A DNA stretch of 11,235 nucleotides from Bacteroidota bacterium (GTDB lineage: Bacteria > Bacteroidota > Bacteroidia > Flavobacteriales_D > JABDKJ01). This document shows, piece by piece, positions 1 to 8,500 of the stretch. Within the stretch, counting starts at the first letter, position 1; each line of letters begins with the position of its first letter. The notes beneath the pieces are model-generated. The model was not told the origin of the DNA and did no database searches. It was given only the letters and a program-made list of their open reading frames with translations. The position numbers and the translations under genes are program-made. The stretch lies in contig JAQCAN010000059.1 of NCBI GenBank assembly GCA_027621335.1, forward strand, positions 1 to 11,235, in the 5' to 3' direction.

Positions 1-517
1 CCAAACCGCGGACCGAGACAAAACTCCCGACTGTACTCACTCCTGAGACCCTTTTGACTGCAGCACCCATATCCCCATCACCTATCTTTCTCAACGTGGC
101 GTTGGAGATATAATCAATGCTCGTAGCTGAGTTCTGCTTGATGCGCTCCATATACCCATCATTTGCTTTGTTCGCTCTAGCGGTGATCACAACCGCTTGA
201 TCGATCAGTACCGCATTGGAGACCATAGCCAACTCCAGCGTTTGCACTTTTCCTTCTCCTGGATTGACCGCCACTTTCAAGTCATTGAAGCCTAAATACT
301 TGATGAGCAATTCAGTCATTACATTCGAAGGAACTTCAATGGAAAAGAGACCATCGAAATCTGTCAATGTGCCTATGCTCATGTCATCCACTCTCTGTAT
401 AGTGGCACCTATGCAAGGGAGGCCTGTGTCATCTACGACTTTACCTCTGACAATGCCTTGTCCTAACATGGAAATCAAGGCTGCGAGTGCCAAAACAGTA
501 GTGAGCAGACGTTTCAT
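1..517 (-). CDS. TonB-dependent outer membrane receptor with N-terminal carboxypeptidase-regulatory-like domain (partial, C-terminus outside window)
   Basis: The reading frame opens with ATG at 517 and stays open to the left edge, giving 172 N-terminal residues; the plug remainder and beta-barrel lie outside. Residues 1-20 are a signal peptide (MKRLLTTVLALAALISMLGQ). Residues 21-105 form a carboxypeptidase-regulatory-like beta-sandwich (GIVRGKVVDDTG, then GATI, then GTLTDFDGLFSIEVP), the usual N-terminal extension of Bacteroidota TonB receptors. From about residue 130 the plug begins: SIDYISNATLRKIGDGDMG, then AAVKRVSGVSTVGSFVSVRGL, which resembles the plug motif ending in VRGLGDRY. Such proteins import a ligand across the outer membrane using TonB-ExbBD energy; the substrate cannot be told from this part. 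The carboxypeptidase-like domain has Cys35 where Leu or Val is usual (TGLPCIGAT). It is divergent from rnhA and has its own candidate promoter at 541-548. No Shine-Dalgarno sequence is obvious. The family is secure; the ligand is unknown. Confidence 0.88.
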   Translation of the reverse strand, partial: MKRLLTTVLALAALISMLGQGIVRGKVVDDTGLPCIGATIQRVDDMSIGTLTDFDGLFSIEVPSNVMTELLIKYLGFNDLKVAVNPGEGKVQTLELAMVSNAVLIDQAVVITARANKANDGYMERIKQNSATSIDYISNATLRKIGDGDMGAAVKRVSGVSTVGSFVSVRGL

Positions 518-540
518 TATGGCGTTCGAATGGTAGGGGG

Positions 541-548
541 CAAACCTA
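541..548 (-). promoter_or_regulatory. Candidate Bacteroidota -7 promoter box for the TonB receptor gene
   Basis: Read on the minus strand this is TAGGTTTG, an exact match to the Bacteroidota primary-sigma -7 consensus TAnnTTTG. It would start transcription about 15-20 nt before the ATG at 517. The only nearby upstream TTG that could serve as the -33 element lies 26 nt away, longer than the usual spacing of about 19-21 nt, so the match is partial. Confidence 0.45.
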
Positions 549-726
549 AGTAGAGGGTCTGTCCTCTATCTTTTCAATACCTTAACAAAAGGCAGCGCAA
601 TGTCTACCCAAAGCTTTCCTCTGCATTAAGAAAATATTAATCCTCGAAGCGATCTTACCTTAAGTGAGCGCGTGAACGACAATTCGAAGTGCCTATAGAA
701 TATGATCCAATTCAGGACATAAACAC

Positions 727-734
727 TATCCTTG
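727..734 (+). promoter_or_regulatory. Weak candidate -7 box for rnhA
   Basis: TATCCTTG differs from TAnnTTTG by one base and lies 25 nt before the GTG at 760. No TTG is visible at the expected -33 spacing. Another one-mismatch box (TATCTTTT, 566-573) lies further upstream. The rest of the 242-bp divergent region (518-759) holds no ORF or strong inverted repeat that I can see. Confidence 0.25.
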
Positions 735-759
735 CCCCTCGAATACCATCAAAGCACCT

Positions 760-1242
760 GTGAACACGCCCTCCACAAGACCTCATGTCCTACTCTATAC
801 CGATGGGGGTGCTGAACCCAATCCCGGTCGGGGGGGGTATGGCTCCATCTTAACCTACAATGGCAAGAAAAAGGAATTCTCCGCTGGGTTCAAGATGACC
901 ACCAACAACAGAATGGAGTTGCTCGCGGTGATCTCCGGACTTCAAAAGCTCAAAGTACCTTCCAAAGTCACGGTCTATTCAGACTCCCGTTATGTGGTAG
1001 ATGGAATAGAGAAAGGATGGGCCAAGAGCTGGAGGGCCAAGAACTGGATGCGAAATAATAAGGAAAAGGCCGTCAACAGCGACCTATGGGCCAGACTCCT
1101 CGATCTCTTGGATCTCCATGAAGTGAATTTCCATTGGGTCAAAGGCCACGCGGGTCACCCAGAGAATGAACGATGTGATGTCCTCGCGTCCATAGCCATG
1201 AGAGGGAGAGACCTGAAGGATGATCCAGGGTACATCGCTTGA
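760..1242 (+). CDS. rnhA: Ribonuclease HI
   Basis: This 160-residue protein is a cytoplasmic endonuclease that cuts the RNA strand of RNA-DNA hybrids, removing R-loops and primers. The complete RNase HI fold is present: YTDGGAEPNPG with catalytic Asp15, NNRMELLA with Glu53, VYSDSRYVVDG with Asp75, the basic-protrusion region around GWAKSWRAKNW (86-96), and VKGHAGHPENERCD with His130 and Asp140. These match E. coli Asp10, Glu48, Asp70, His124 and Asp134. Length is normal for the family. The start is GTG at 760: the frame is open back to 706 but has no in-frame ATG, GTG or TTG before 760. A run of eight G (830-837) encodes the end of the first motif (Arg-Gly-Gly). It is the only plus-strand gene here, divergent from the TonB receptor gene and convergent with thiL. 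Confidence 0.97.
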   Translation: MNTPSTRPHVLLYTDGGAEPNPGRGGYGSILTYNGKKKEFSAGFKMTTNNRMELLAVISGLQKLKVPSKVTVYSDSRYVVDGIEKGWAKSWRAKNWMRNNKEKAVNSDLWARLLDLLDLHEVNFHWVKGHAGHPENERCDVLASIAMRGRDLKDDPGYIA

Positions 1243-1294
1243 CCAATCTAAGCCGTCTTGACTTCTTTATGGACTGCGATAATTCCGAATACCC

Positions 1295-2341
1295 TCACCC
1301 TATGTCCTTTCTGAGCAAGGCGTCCCAACCCTGAGCTTTCATTCCGATCTGCTGTCCAGAACGTGTGACCAATTGATAGCCAACCGCTTGATCGGACATG
1401 TGCCCTATGACCGTGAGGTCAGGATGACCCTTTATCCTCTCAAATTCACCCTGGGGGATCGTGAAGAGCAATTCATAATCCTCTCCTCCATTCATCGCGC
1501 AGGTGGTGGGGTCCAAGTTGAATTCCTGGGCCCGTGTAATAGTGACGGTATCCAAAGGGAGCTTCTCTTCATAGATAACCACGCCCAAGTTACTTGCTCG
1601 AGCCAGATGTATGGCCTCTGAGGCCAGCCCATCCGAGATATCGATCATGGAAGTCGGCTTGATATCCAATTCTCCAAGCAGAGTGATGACATCCTTCCGG
1701 GCCTCTGGCTTAAGGATGCGTTCCAAGATGTAGTCATTTCCAGAGAGGTCAGGTTGAGCCGTAGGAGCCGTCTTGAAAACAGCCTTCTCCCGTTCCAATA
1801 CCTGAAGTCCCATGTATGCTCCACCAAGGTCGCCAGATACGACCAACAACTCATTTTCTTTTGCCCCAGCGCGGTAAGTGACCTTTTCCTTATCCACTCT
1901 TCCGATAGCGGTGATGGAGATCCCTAGGCCTGACTGTGAGGTGGTCGTATCTCCACCGACAAGATCCACCTCATAGACCTTGCAGGCCGCGCGAATTCCG
2001 AAGTAGAGTTCCTCCATCGCCTCCACACTGAATCGATTGCTAAGGGCCAAAGAGACCGTGATCTGTTCCGGTTTTCCATTCATGGCATAGATATCCGAGA
2101 GGTTCACCACCACCGCCTTATAGCCCAAGTGCTTCAAAGGAGTATAGCTCAGGTCGAAATGAACGCCTTCCATGAGCATGTCCGTGGAGATGAGCAGATA
2201 ATCCTCTCCTGCTTCGATCACGGCTGCGTCATCTCCTATCCCTTTGATAGTGGAAGCTTGGGTAGGCTTGATCATCGAAGTCAGGTGGTCGATCAATCCG
2301 AATTCCCCTAACTCCTCCAGTTCTGTGCGTTTCTCACTCAT
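1295..2341 (-). CDS. thiL: Thiamine-monophosphate kinase
   Basis: ThiL uses ATP to phosphorylate thiamine monophosphate to thiamine diphosphate, the last step of cofactor synthesis in the cytoplasm. The 348-residue protein has the family signatures in order: FGLIDHL near the N-terminus, GIGDDAAVI (34-42, metal and nucleotide binding), ISTDMLMEGVHFDL (51-64), YKAVVVNLSDIYAMNG (74-89), LVGGDTTTS (127-135), VVSGDLGGAYMG (167-178), SMIDISDGLASEA (231-243) and MNGGEDYELLFTI (283-295). The N-terminal half is the AIRS-related ATP-binding domain shared with PurM and SelD. Length fits Bacteroidota homologues. It starts at ATG 2341, 62 nt after lpdA on the same strand, and is probably co-transcribed with it. 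No Shine-Dalgarno sequence is evident. It ends 52 bp from the convergent rnhA. The functional link with lpdA (thiamine diphosphate and E3 both serve 2-oxoacid dehydrogenases) is inference. Confidence 0.96.
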   Translation of the reverse strand: MSEKRTELEELGEFGLIDHLTSMIKPTQASTIKGIGDDAAVIEAGEDYLLISTDMLMEGVHFDLSYTPLKHLGYKAVVVNLSDIYAMNGKPEQITVSLALSNRFSVEAMEELYFGIRAACKVYEVDLVGGDTTTSQSGLGISITAIGRVDKEKVTYRAGAKENELLVVSGDLGGAYMGLQVLEREKAVFKTAPTAQPDLSGNDYILERILKPEARKDVITLLGELDIKPTSMIDISDGLASEAIHLARASNLGVVIYEEKLPLDTVTITRAQEFNLDPTTCAMNGGEDYELLFTIPQGEFERIKGHPDLTVIGHMSDQAVGYQLVTRSGQQIGMKAQGWDALLRKDIG

Positions 2342-2361
2342 GGTTCTGAACTATGTTGACA

Positions 2362-2376
2362 CTCGAATCCTTCGAG
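2362..2376. repeat. Short perfect inverted repeat between lpdA and thiL
   Basis: CTCGAA-TCC-TTCGAG is a 6-bp stem with a 3-nt loop in the 62-bp lpdA-thiL gap. No T-tract follows on either strand, so it is not a normal Rho-independent terminator. It could be a small mRNA hairpin or chance. Confidence 0.35.
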
Positions 2377-2403
2377 CCTTACTGCCGATACCTCGACTGA
2401 ATA

Positions 2404-3807
2404 TTAGATATGTAGCGCGCGATTCTCTGTGGCCGCCAAAGCAGCCTCCTTGAAGCTCTCGGTGTATGTAGGATGAGCATGGGACATGCGAGCGATGTCC
2501 TCAGCCGATGCCCTGAATTCCATAGCGACCACTGCCTCAGCGATCATATCAGCCGTTCGCGGACCGATCATGTGGACCCCTAGGATCTCATCGGTCTCCT
2601 TATCGGCCAATACTTTCACCAAGCCATCAGTATCCATACTGGCCCTCGCACGCCCACTGGCTTTGAAAGGGAAGCTCCCGACCTTATAGGCAATGCCCTT
2701 CTCTTTGAGCTGTTCTTCTGTGTAACCCACCGCAGCCACTTCTGGCCACGTATAGACCACACCGGGGATGAGCAGATAATTGATGTGGGGCTTTTGTCCA
2801 GCCAATTGCTCAGCTACGAAAATCCCTTCTTCTTCGGCCTTATGGGCCAACATGGCCCCTTTGACAACATCCCCGATGGCATAGACCCCTGGCACATTCG
2901 TCTGTAGATGTTCATCGGTCTCCACTCTACCGCGGTCATCCATCTTCACTCCCACTTTATCCAGACCAAGTTGATCCGTATAAGGCCTTCGGCCAACGGC
3001 TACCAGGCAGTAATCAGCCTTTACGGTGACTTTCTTTCCAGCCTTGTCTTCTGCAGTTAAGGTAGTGCTAGTCGCGGTCCCCTTCACATCCTTGACGCTG
3101 TGATTCAAATAGAACTCCATTCCGATCTTCTTCAAGGATTTCTCAAGCTCCTTGCTCAACGTCTTGTCCATGGTAGGAATGAGACGATCCATGTACTCGA
3201 AGACAGAGACTTTCACACCTAACCGAGCATACACCGACCCAAGCTCCAATCCAATGACCCCTCCACCGATGATTGTCATGGACTTAGGTAGGCTCTCCAA
3301 GCTCAGGGCCTCGGTACTGGAGATGATACGTTTCTTGTCGATCTGGGCGAAAGGAAGGCTGATGGGCTTGGAACCAGTGGCAATGATGACCTTATCCGTC
3401 TCGATGGTGGTCGCTTTTCCTTTGGCAGGCGTGATACTGATGGTATTCCTATCCACAAATGCCCCATGGCCAGTGTGCACATCGATCTTATTCTTCTTCA
3501 TGAGGTAGTCTATCCCAGCCGTAGTCTGATCTACGACTCCTTGCTTCCTCTTGATCATCTGGCTGAAGTTCACCTTGGGGGCAGGGATGTCTATGCCGTG
3601 TTCCTTGAAGGTATGCGCTGCATTGTAGAAATGCTCGGAGCTATCCAATAAGGCCTTGGAGGGAATGCAGCCTACATTGAGACAGGTCCCCCCTAGAGTG
3701 GAGTATTTCTCTATCAACGCAGTTTTCATTCCTAGTTGTGCGCAGCGGATAGCTGCAACATATCCTCCAGGTCCCGAACCAATAATGGTCACATCATATC
3801 TACTCAT
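2404..3807 (-). CDS. lpdA: Dihydrolipoyl dehydrogenase (E3)
   Basis: This flavoprotein reoxidises dihydrolipoamide with NAD+ and serves as the E3 subunit of pyruvate and 2-oxoglutarate dehydrogenases and of the glycine cleavage system. The 467-residue sequence is complete and of normal length. The FAD-binding Rossmann motif is at 10-15 (GSGPGG). The redox-active disulfide is Cys42-Cys47 in GGTCLNVGCIPSKALL. A second nucleotide-binding motif, IGGGVIGLELG (180-190), binds NAD. YAIGDVVKGAMLAHKAEEEG (309-328) is the second FAD contact. The C-terminal dimerisation domain carries the His445-Glu450 acid-base pair (HAHPTYTE). The start is ATG 3807, preceded by AGAGG 5 nt upstream, a better Shine-Dalgarno than its neighbours have. 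It lies 54 nt after lnt with its own candidate promoter, and 62 nt before thiL. No acyltransferase (E2) or E1 gene is in the window, so it cannot be assigned to one complex. Confidence 0.97.
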   Translation of the reverse strand: MSRYDVTIIGSGPGGYVAAIRCAQLGMKTALIEKYSTLGGTCLNVGCIPSKALLDSSEHFYNAAHTFKEHGIDIPAPKVNFSQMIKRKQGVVDQTTAGIDYLMKKNKIDVHTGHGAFVDRNTISITPAKGKATTIETDKVIIATGSKPISLPFAQIDKKRIISSTEALSLESLPKSMTIIGGGVIGLELGSVYARLGVKVSVFEYMDRLIPTMDKTLSKELEKSLKKIGMEFYLNHSVKDVKGTATSTTLTAEDKAGKKVTVKADYCLVAVGRRPYTDQLGLDKVGVKMDDRGRVETDEHLQTNVPGVYAIGDVVKGAMLAHKAEEEGIFVAEQLAGQKPHINYLLIPGVVYTWPEVAAVGYTEEQLKEKGIAYKVGSFPFKASGRARASMDTDGLVKVLADKETDEILGVHMIGPRTADMIAEAVVAMEFRASAEDIARMSHAHPTYTESFKEAALAATENRALHI

Positions 3808-3831
3808 GGAATCCTCTTGTTTTTAGAGCCG

Positions 3832-3839
3832 CAAAGCTA
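3832..3839 (-). promoter_or_regulatory. Candidate -7 promoter box for lpdA-thiL
   Basis: On the minus strand this reads TAGCTTTG followed by CGGC, an exact TAnnTTTG match of the form common before Bacteroidota housekeeping genes. Transcription would start roughly 19 nt before the lpdA ATG. It sits in the only sizeable gap (54 bp) between lnt and lpdA. No TTG occurs at the expected -33 spacing, so the call rests on the -7 box alone. Confidence 0.5.
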
Positions 3840-3861
3840 CGATTATGGAGTTTAGCCTTTC

Positions 3862-5526
3862 TCATACCGCCTTGAATCTGCGGGTGAAAGACCACAACAG
3901 GATCAGGCAGGAGAAGAGGGCTGCTATCCGACTCAGATAGTCTCCGTGCTGCACATAGGGTGTGATCTCTGAATTCATCCTCACCGTCCCCCTAAGGGCT
4001 CCTTCAGTCCACCAAGGAAGCGAGGATGTGATCATTCCCCTCTGATCGATGAAGCAGCTGATTCCGCTATTGGCTGACCGAGCGATGCTCCGTCTGGTCT
4101 CCACTGCCCTCAGTCGCGCGTAAGCCAGGAGCTGTATGTAACCCGGACTATCCTGCCACCAAGAGTCATTGGTACTTATGGCCAGGCAATCGGCCCCTTT
4201 CCGCACGAATTGCGCGGTATACTCCCCGAATACAGATTCATAACAAATCGTTGGAGCCAAAGCATGCCCATCAAAACGAAAAACCTCTACGGAATCTTGA
4301 ACCCCCAAACTTCCAGAGGCCCCTCCAAGATCCAATGCCAGGTCATCCAAAAAAGACAAAACAGTGGTGAAAGGGATACTTTCCACTCCTGGAACAAGTT
4401 TCGACTTATGGTAATTCTCTTCTATGCCCTCCTTTCCAATGAGCAAGGTGGAGTTGAAACTTTCATAGTACAAGTCCAAGGGTTCTATGTAGCGCGCTGA
4501 AGTCGACTCTTTTTCCTGATAGATAGCACGGTCCGCCACTCCAGCTAAGAAGACGGCTTCTTTATCCTTCAAGAAGGACGAAATCAAATAGGCGCTCTCA
4601 GAGGCATCATAGGTATGTTCCCAAGGTCCATAAAAGACCGGGGCACCTTTACTACCTCTCACTGTCGCATACTCCTGGATAGCGGTCTCAGGCAAGATGT
4701 ACCAACGTGTGTGAGGGCTATCGGCACTATCCGCTAAATGGATCATGCGCATCAGTTGCTGCAAAGGATCCGAATCGAATTTCTCATCGTAAGGATCGAG
4801 GTTGGGTTGGATGAGTACCCTCTCTACCTCCTCTCCTTTTTCCTCATAGGACTTGAACTGCCAAAGACCGATGGCTACAGGTACTAGAATAGCCAAAGCA
4901 GGTAACACAAAGGAGCCAAGGCCACGCTTCTTGGTCACATAGGATTGTATAGCTTGAAATATCAAGACATTGACCAACAGAATCCATAACGTCCCACCAG
5001 GTGATCCCGTGATACTGTACCACTGCACTAAGGCTACCTGATTCGCAAAGACATTGCCCAGATTCAACCATGGCCAATTGATCGACCAGTGCATATGGAG
5101 GTACTCCAAGCTCATCCAATACATGATCAGTCCTACATATCCTGGGGTATCTCCCAAACGTTTGCGTGTTAGATGGAAGAGCCAGAACACAATGGCCATG
5201 AAGGAGGCATTCAACACATACGTCAATCCTGAAGCCACGGTCTTACTGAGCAGCTCCATCGCTGCTGACTCCGCATATGGGTCTCGGATACAGAAGATGA
5301 AATAGCTCACAATGATGTTCCAGAAAAGGAAGCCCACGAACGCTGGAAAAAATATGCGCCTGCTAGTTCCACCTTCTTTCAAGAACCTTTGTTCCATGAG
5401 GAGCATGGGAACGAAGGCAAAGAAGATGAGGAAGAATAAGGGGCTGATGCCCGGCCAAGCCAGACCTGCCAGACACCCGCTGATCAGACTTAGAAAAATT
5501 GGACGAGAAAGGAGGTTATACTTCAT
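3862..5526 (-). CDS. lnt: Apolipoprotein N-acyltransferase
   Basis: Lnt is an inner-membrane enzyme that transfers an acyl chain to the N-terminal cysteine of lipoproteins after Lgt and LspA have acted. The 554-residue protein has the expected plan: about seven hydrophobic segments in the first 225 residues (roughly 11-28, 29-45, 58-80, 96-120, 129-145, 177-196, 206-223), a periplasmic nitrilase-like domain (about 235-515), and one C-terminal membrane helix (532-548). The catalytic triad is visible: Glu280 in ILPETAIQEY, Lys374 in NYHKSKLVPGVE, and Cys428 in PTICYESVFGEY. Glu382 in the same LVPGVE loop matches the additional essential Glu of E. coli Lnt. NDSWW (453-457) is also a family motif. 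The start is ATG 5526, only 16 nt after porU2, which suggests co-transcription. Several T9SS core components are lipoproteins, but Lnt is general housekeeping, so the association may only be positional. Confidence 0.94.
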   Translation of the reverse strand: MKYNLLSRPIFLSLISGCLAGLAWPGISPLFFLIFFAFVPMLLMEQRFLKEGGTSRRIFFPAFVGFLFWNIIVSYFIFCIRDPYAESAAMELLSKTVASGLTYVLNASFMAIVFWLFHLTRKRLGDTPGYVGLIMYWMSLEYLHMHWSINWPWLNLGNVFANQVALVQWYSITGSPGGTLWILLVNVLIFQAIQSYVTKKRGLGSFVLPALAILVPVAIGLWQFKSYEEKGEEVERVLIQPNLDPYDEKFDSDPLQQLMRMIHLADSADSPHTRWYILPETAIQEYATVRGSKGAPVFYGPWEHTYDASESAYLISSFLKDKEAVFLAGVADRAIYQEKESTSARYIEPLDLYYESFNSTLLIGKEGIEENYHKSKLVPGVESIPFTTVLSFLDDLALDLGGASGSLGVQDSVEVFRFDGHALAPTICYESVFGEYTAQFVRKGADCLAISTNDSWWQDSPGYIQLLAYARLRAVETRRSIARSANSGISCFIDQRGMITSSLPWWTEGALRGTVRMNSEITPYVQHGDYLSRIAALFSCLILLWSFTRRFKAV

Positions 5527-5542
5527 ATGCCAGCGGCCGAAG

Positions 5543-8500
5543 CTATCTCATGAGGTACATCTTTCCAAACCCCTTTTTGAAGAAGGTGGACGCAGCAGTC
5601 TGTCTGAGTTCCACATCCTGTCCAGCGTCCTTGACAATGACACGATAAAGGTAGATGCCATTGGCCAGTGGGTCCCCGTATTCATCTCGACCATCCCAAG
5701 CATAGTCGGTGATGTTCCGTCCAATGCGAATGGGCCCCAATTCCTCTTTGAAGATTTCCCTAACCACTTTTCCAGTCACAGTCAATATCTCGATCTTAAT
5801 GTACTCAGGGATCCTGATGCCCGTCAGGGTGAAGACGAAGCGCGTGGAGGTAGAGAAGGGATTAGGATAGTTCATCACTTCGGTGATGGTACTCTCACGC
5901 TCGGCCTTGAAGCTGATGCGGTAGTCCACATCTCCGGAGGCATTCCCACTTTTGTCTGAGGTGATGACCAGAAGGCGATAGATGCCATTCTGAAGAAGTT
6001 CAGGACTCATCTCTATCTTGGCAATGTTGTTCTTTCCATCGGCAGGTATGAAGCGCATCACTTCTTCCCCTTGGCCAGAACGGAATCTCAATTGCCGTTG
6101 GAAGCCGTTTGGCTCGGTGAGGAAAAGACTGAAGAAAATGGTATCCGCTGGGTCATCCATCAAAAGGAATGGATTCTCATCATCCAACTGCACGGTGATC
6201 ATAGGTTCGGCTGAAACCAGGTCTCCATCTAGGATGTGCTGACCATCGAAGGTGACGTCCAGAATCGGATTCAATTTATCAGTGGACACTCGGAAACTCA
6301 GTCTGCACAGATTGTTCACATGAGTCTGCTCAGCTTGGTCGTAAAGTCCGGTGGAGACAATTCTTGGATTCACTTCCACCCAAAGGTTGTTTTGACCTTG
6401 AAGTCCCAGAGTAGAGAAGATCAAGGTGTCCAATAGCTGCTCTCCAGCCCTCAATGAATCCTGCCTAGGGTAAGGAATAACCAGCCTTGAATTATCCGCT
6501 TTCTCCACCCAATAGTTCACCAGTAGGCTGTCCATATCCAGGGCTGAAATGTTCTGGATGACTGTGCTGAGGCGTATCATCTCTCCTTCTTGAAGGGAAT
6601 CGGCATAAAACTCATAGGCCAATGCAGGATTGATGGCCGCTTCAGGAACAGGCTCATAAAGCACTTGCCAACGGGAGATCTGTGCGGGATCCAACTCCAG
6701 CTCATCTTGGAAATAAGCTTGCAATCTGATGAAAGGGAATTCCGGTCCGCTGAGCACATCCCCGAGGTTCACCGGCTGTGAGTCTGTGATGTACTCATCG
6801 ATGACGGCATCAGAACTTTGAAGCCCCTGTTCATCTATAGAGAAGACTTTGACACGGATACTATCCGTGGGCCCCAATTCATCATACGCCCAGTAAAGGC
6901 TTTCCCACCCTACCGCAGGGCCTATAAGTGGACTTGTCATCACACCTGTATTCCCGAATACTTGTGCAAAGTATTCGGCACTGATGACACTGGTAGCCGT
7001 ATCTCCTACCGCCTCGACCATGGTCTCAGGTTGGCCTTTCACTCCTATGAGGATAAAGGGCACCTGTGCGGTCACGTTGGGAATGGTGTTGGCCCCAAGA
7101 CCTGAGAAGATATCAGAGAAGTCAGGCAAGAAAGTTGGCCAGTAGTCCGGTCGAGTGTGCTGCCAGGTGTAAATGAGGATGATGTGACCATCAGGAACTT
7201 CATTCTGCACCATGTTCCTGAAGCCGTTCATTTGATCCAGGTTGTTCTGTCTGAAGATGAAGTAGCTCTCAGTCCGTGGACGACATGAGCCATTGTCATT
7301 GGCATTGCCGAAGAAATTCTCAGGATTCTGTCCATTGTACCTGGTCTCCCAAGGGATAAGTGTGATGGGGTCGATGACGGCCACATGGAAAGCCTCGGTC
7401 AACGTGCATCCCGCATAATCCTGGGATTCAAAATCAATGAAATATTCGGCCTCCGTGGAATTGCCCGTCACATCACATTTGATGGATTTCAGACCAGAGA
7501 AGAAATCAATATCGCGTTCTGGACGGTCATACACCATATTATTGAAACGGTTGGCCTTGAACTGAAAATAATGGGCTTGGCCCCAGCCAGTGCGCTCTGA
7601 GATGAACTGGAACGAACTCTCACGCCATTCGCGTTCTTCAGGGCTGACCGCCTCCTCAGCAACTCTCCAGTAGTAGACCAAACTGTCTGTAGTCAGCAAG
7701 GCAGGCATCCATTCCAAGACCCCTCCTTCCTGGGTGATATGGAACTCTTGGAGGATTGGAGAAACGAAGAGGTCAGTAGTGTCCAGCTGGAAGACATATT
7801 CCCTCTCTGTAGCAAATGGATTTCCTGTAGAAGCTTTCAGAGTCACCTCTATCTCAGGCACGATGGCGAATTCAAAAGGCAAGATGGGTGAGACTGCTCC
7901 ATCCGTGATGAGCAACGTCCTGGTCGCCTTGTTATTGAAAAAATTGTCGATCTCAGGAATGGAATTACTTGGTAGATCAGCACTGACTTCGATGGTATTC
8001 AAACCAAAGGCACTAGAAAAGTCCGTTGGGATAGTGAACCGTAGGGTATCCCTGAAGAGCAATCCATTCTGGGTCTGGGAATAATTCTGTGTGCCGCCAT
8101 CAGGAAACGTGCGCTCCACAATGACCGTGAATGGAGAAGTGGTGGTCTTTCCGATGTTGGTCAATGCCACTTCCACAATAAATGAATCCACGAAGGCTGT
8201 GATCTCTTCAGGATAAAAGGAAATGGACGAAGATGCCAAGGTGATGTCAGGTTTTTCAGGAGAGAAGATGATGGTAGAAGGGTCACCTTGGAGGAGATTC
8301 ATCAGGATGGAGTTGCGACCATCGGGGATATCTTCCCATAACCCCGAGAGCACCTCCACGGTCTCGGTGATCTGTTGTCCAATGGATTTCCCATAGTGTT
8401 TGAAACCGATCTGCCGATATAGCTCCGTGCTATAGGCGTTCAAGTAACCTGGAAGACCTTGTTTGATGGTCGCCAAGAAACCGATGGCTCCTTTCTCTGG

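Noticed and set aside
216..536. 106-codon plus-strand frame
   Set aside because: It is antisense to the TonB receptor N-terminus, whose signal peptide, domain order and plug motif are clear.
597..660. Possible small RNA or riboswitch in the divergent region
   Set aside because: AT-rich stretches are present, but I see no conserved aptamer pattern or strong hairpin to support a call.
1243..1294. Possible bidirectional terminator between the convergent rnhA and thiL genes
   Set aside because: I could not find a stable stem followed by a T-tract on either strand; the gap holds no clear structure.
3152..3508. 118-codon plus-strand frame
   Set aside because: It is antisense to the NAD-binding half of lpdA and has no family resemblance.
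5312..5959. 215-codon open frame on the plus strand across the lnt/porU2 boundary
   Set aside because: It is fully antisense to two well-supported genes, has low-complexity basic and Arg/Ser-rich composition, and shows no recognisable motif. It is a shadow frame.
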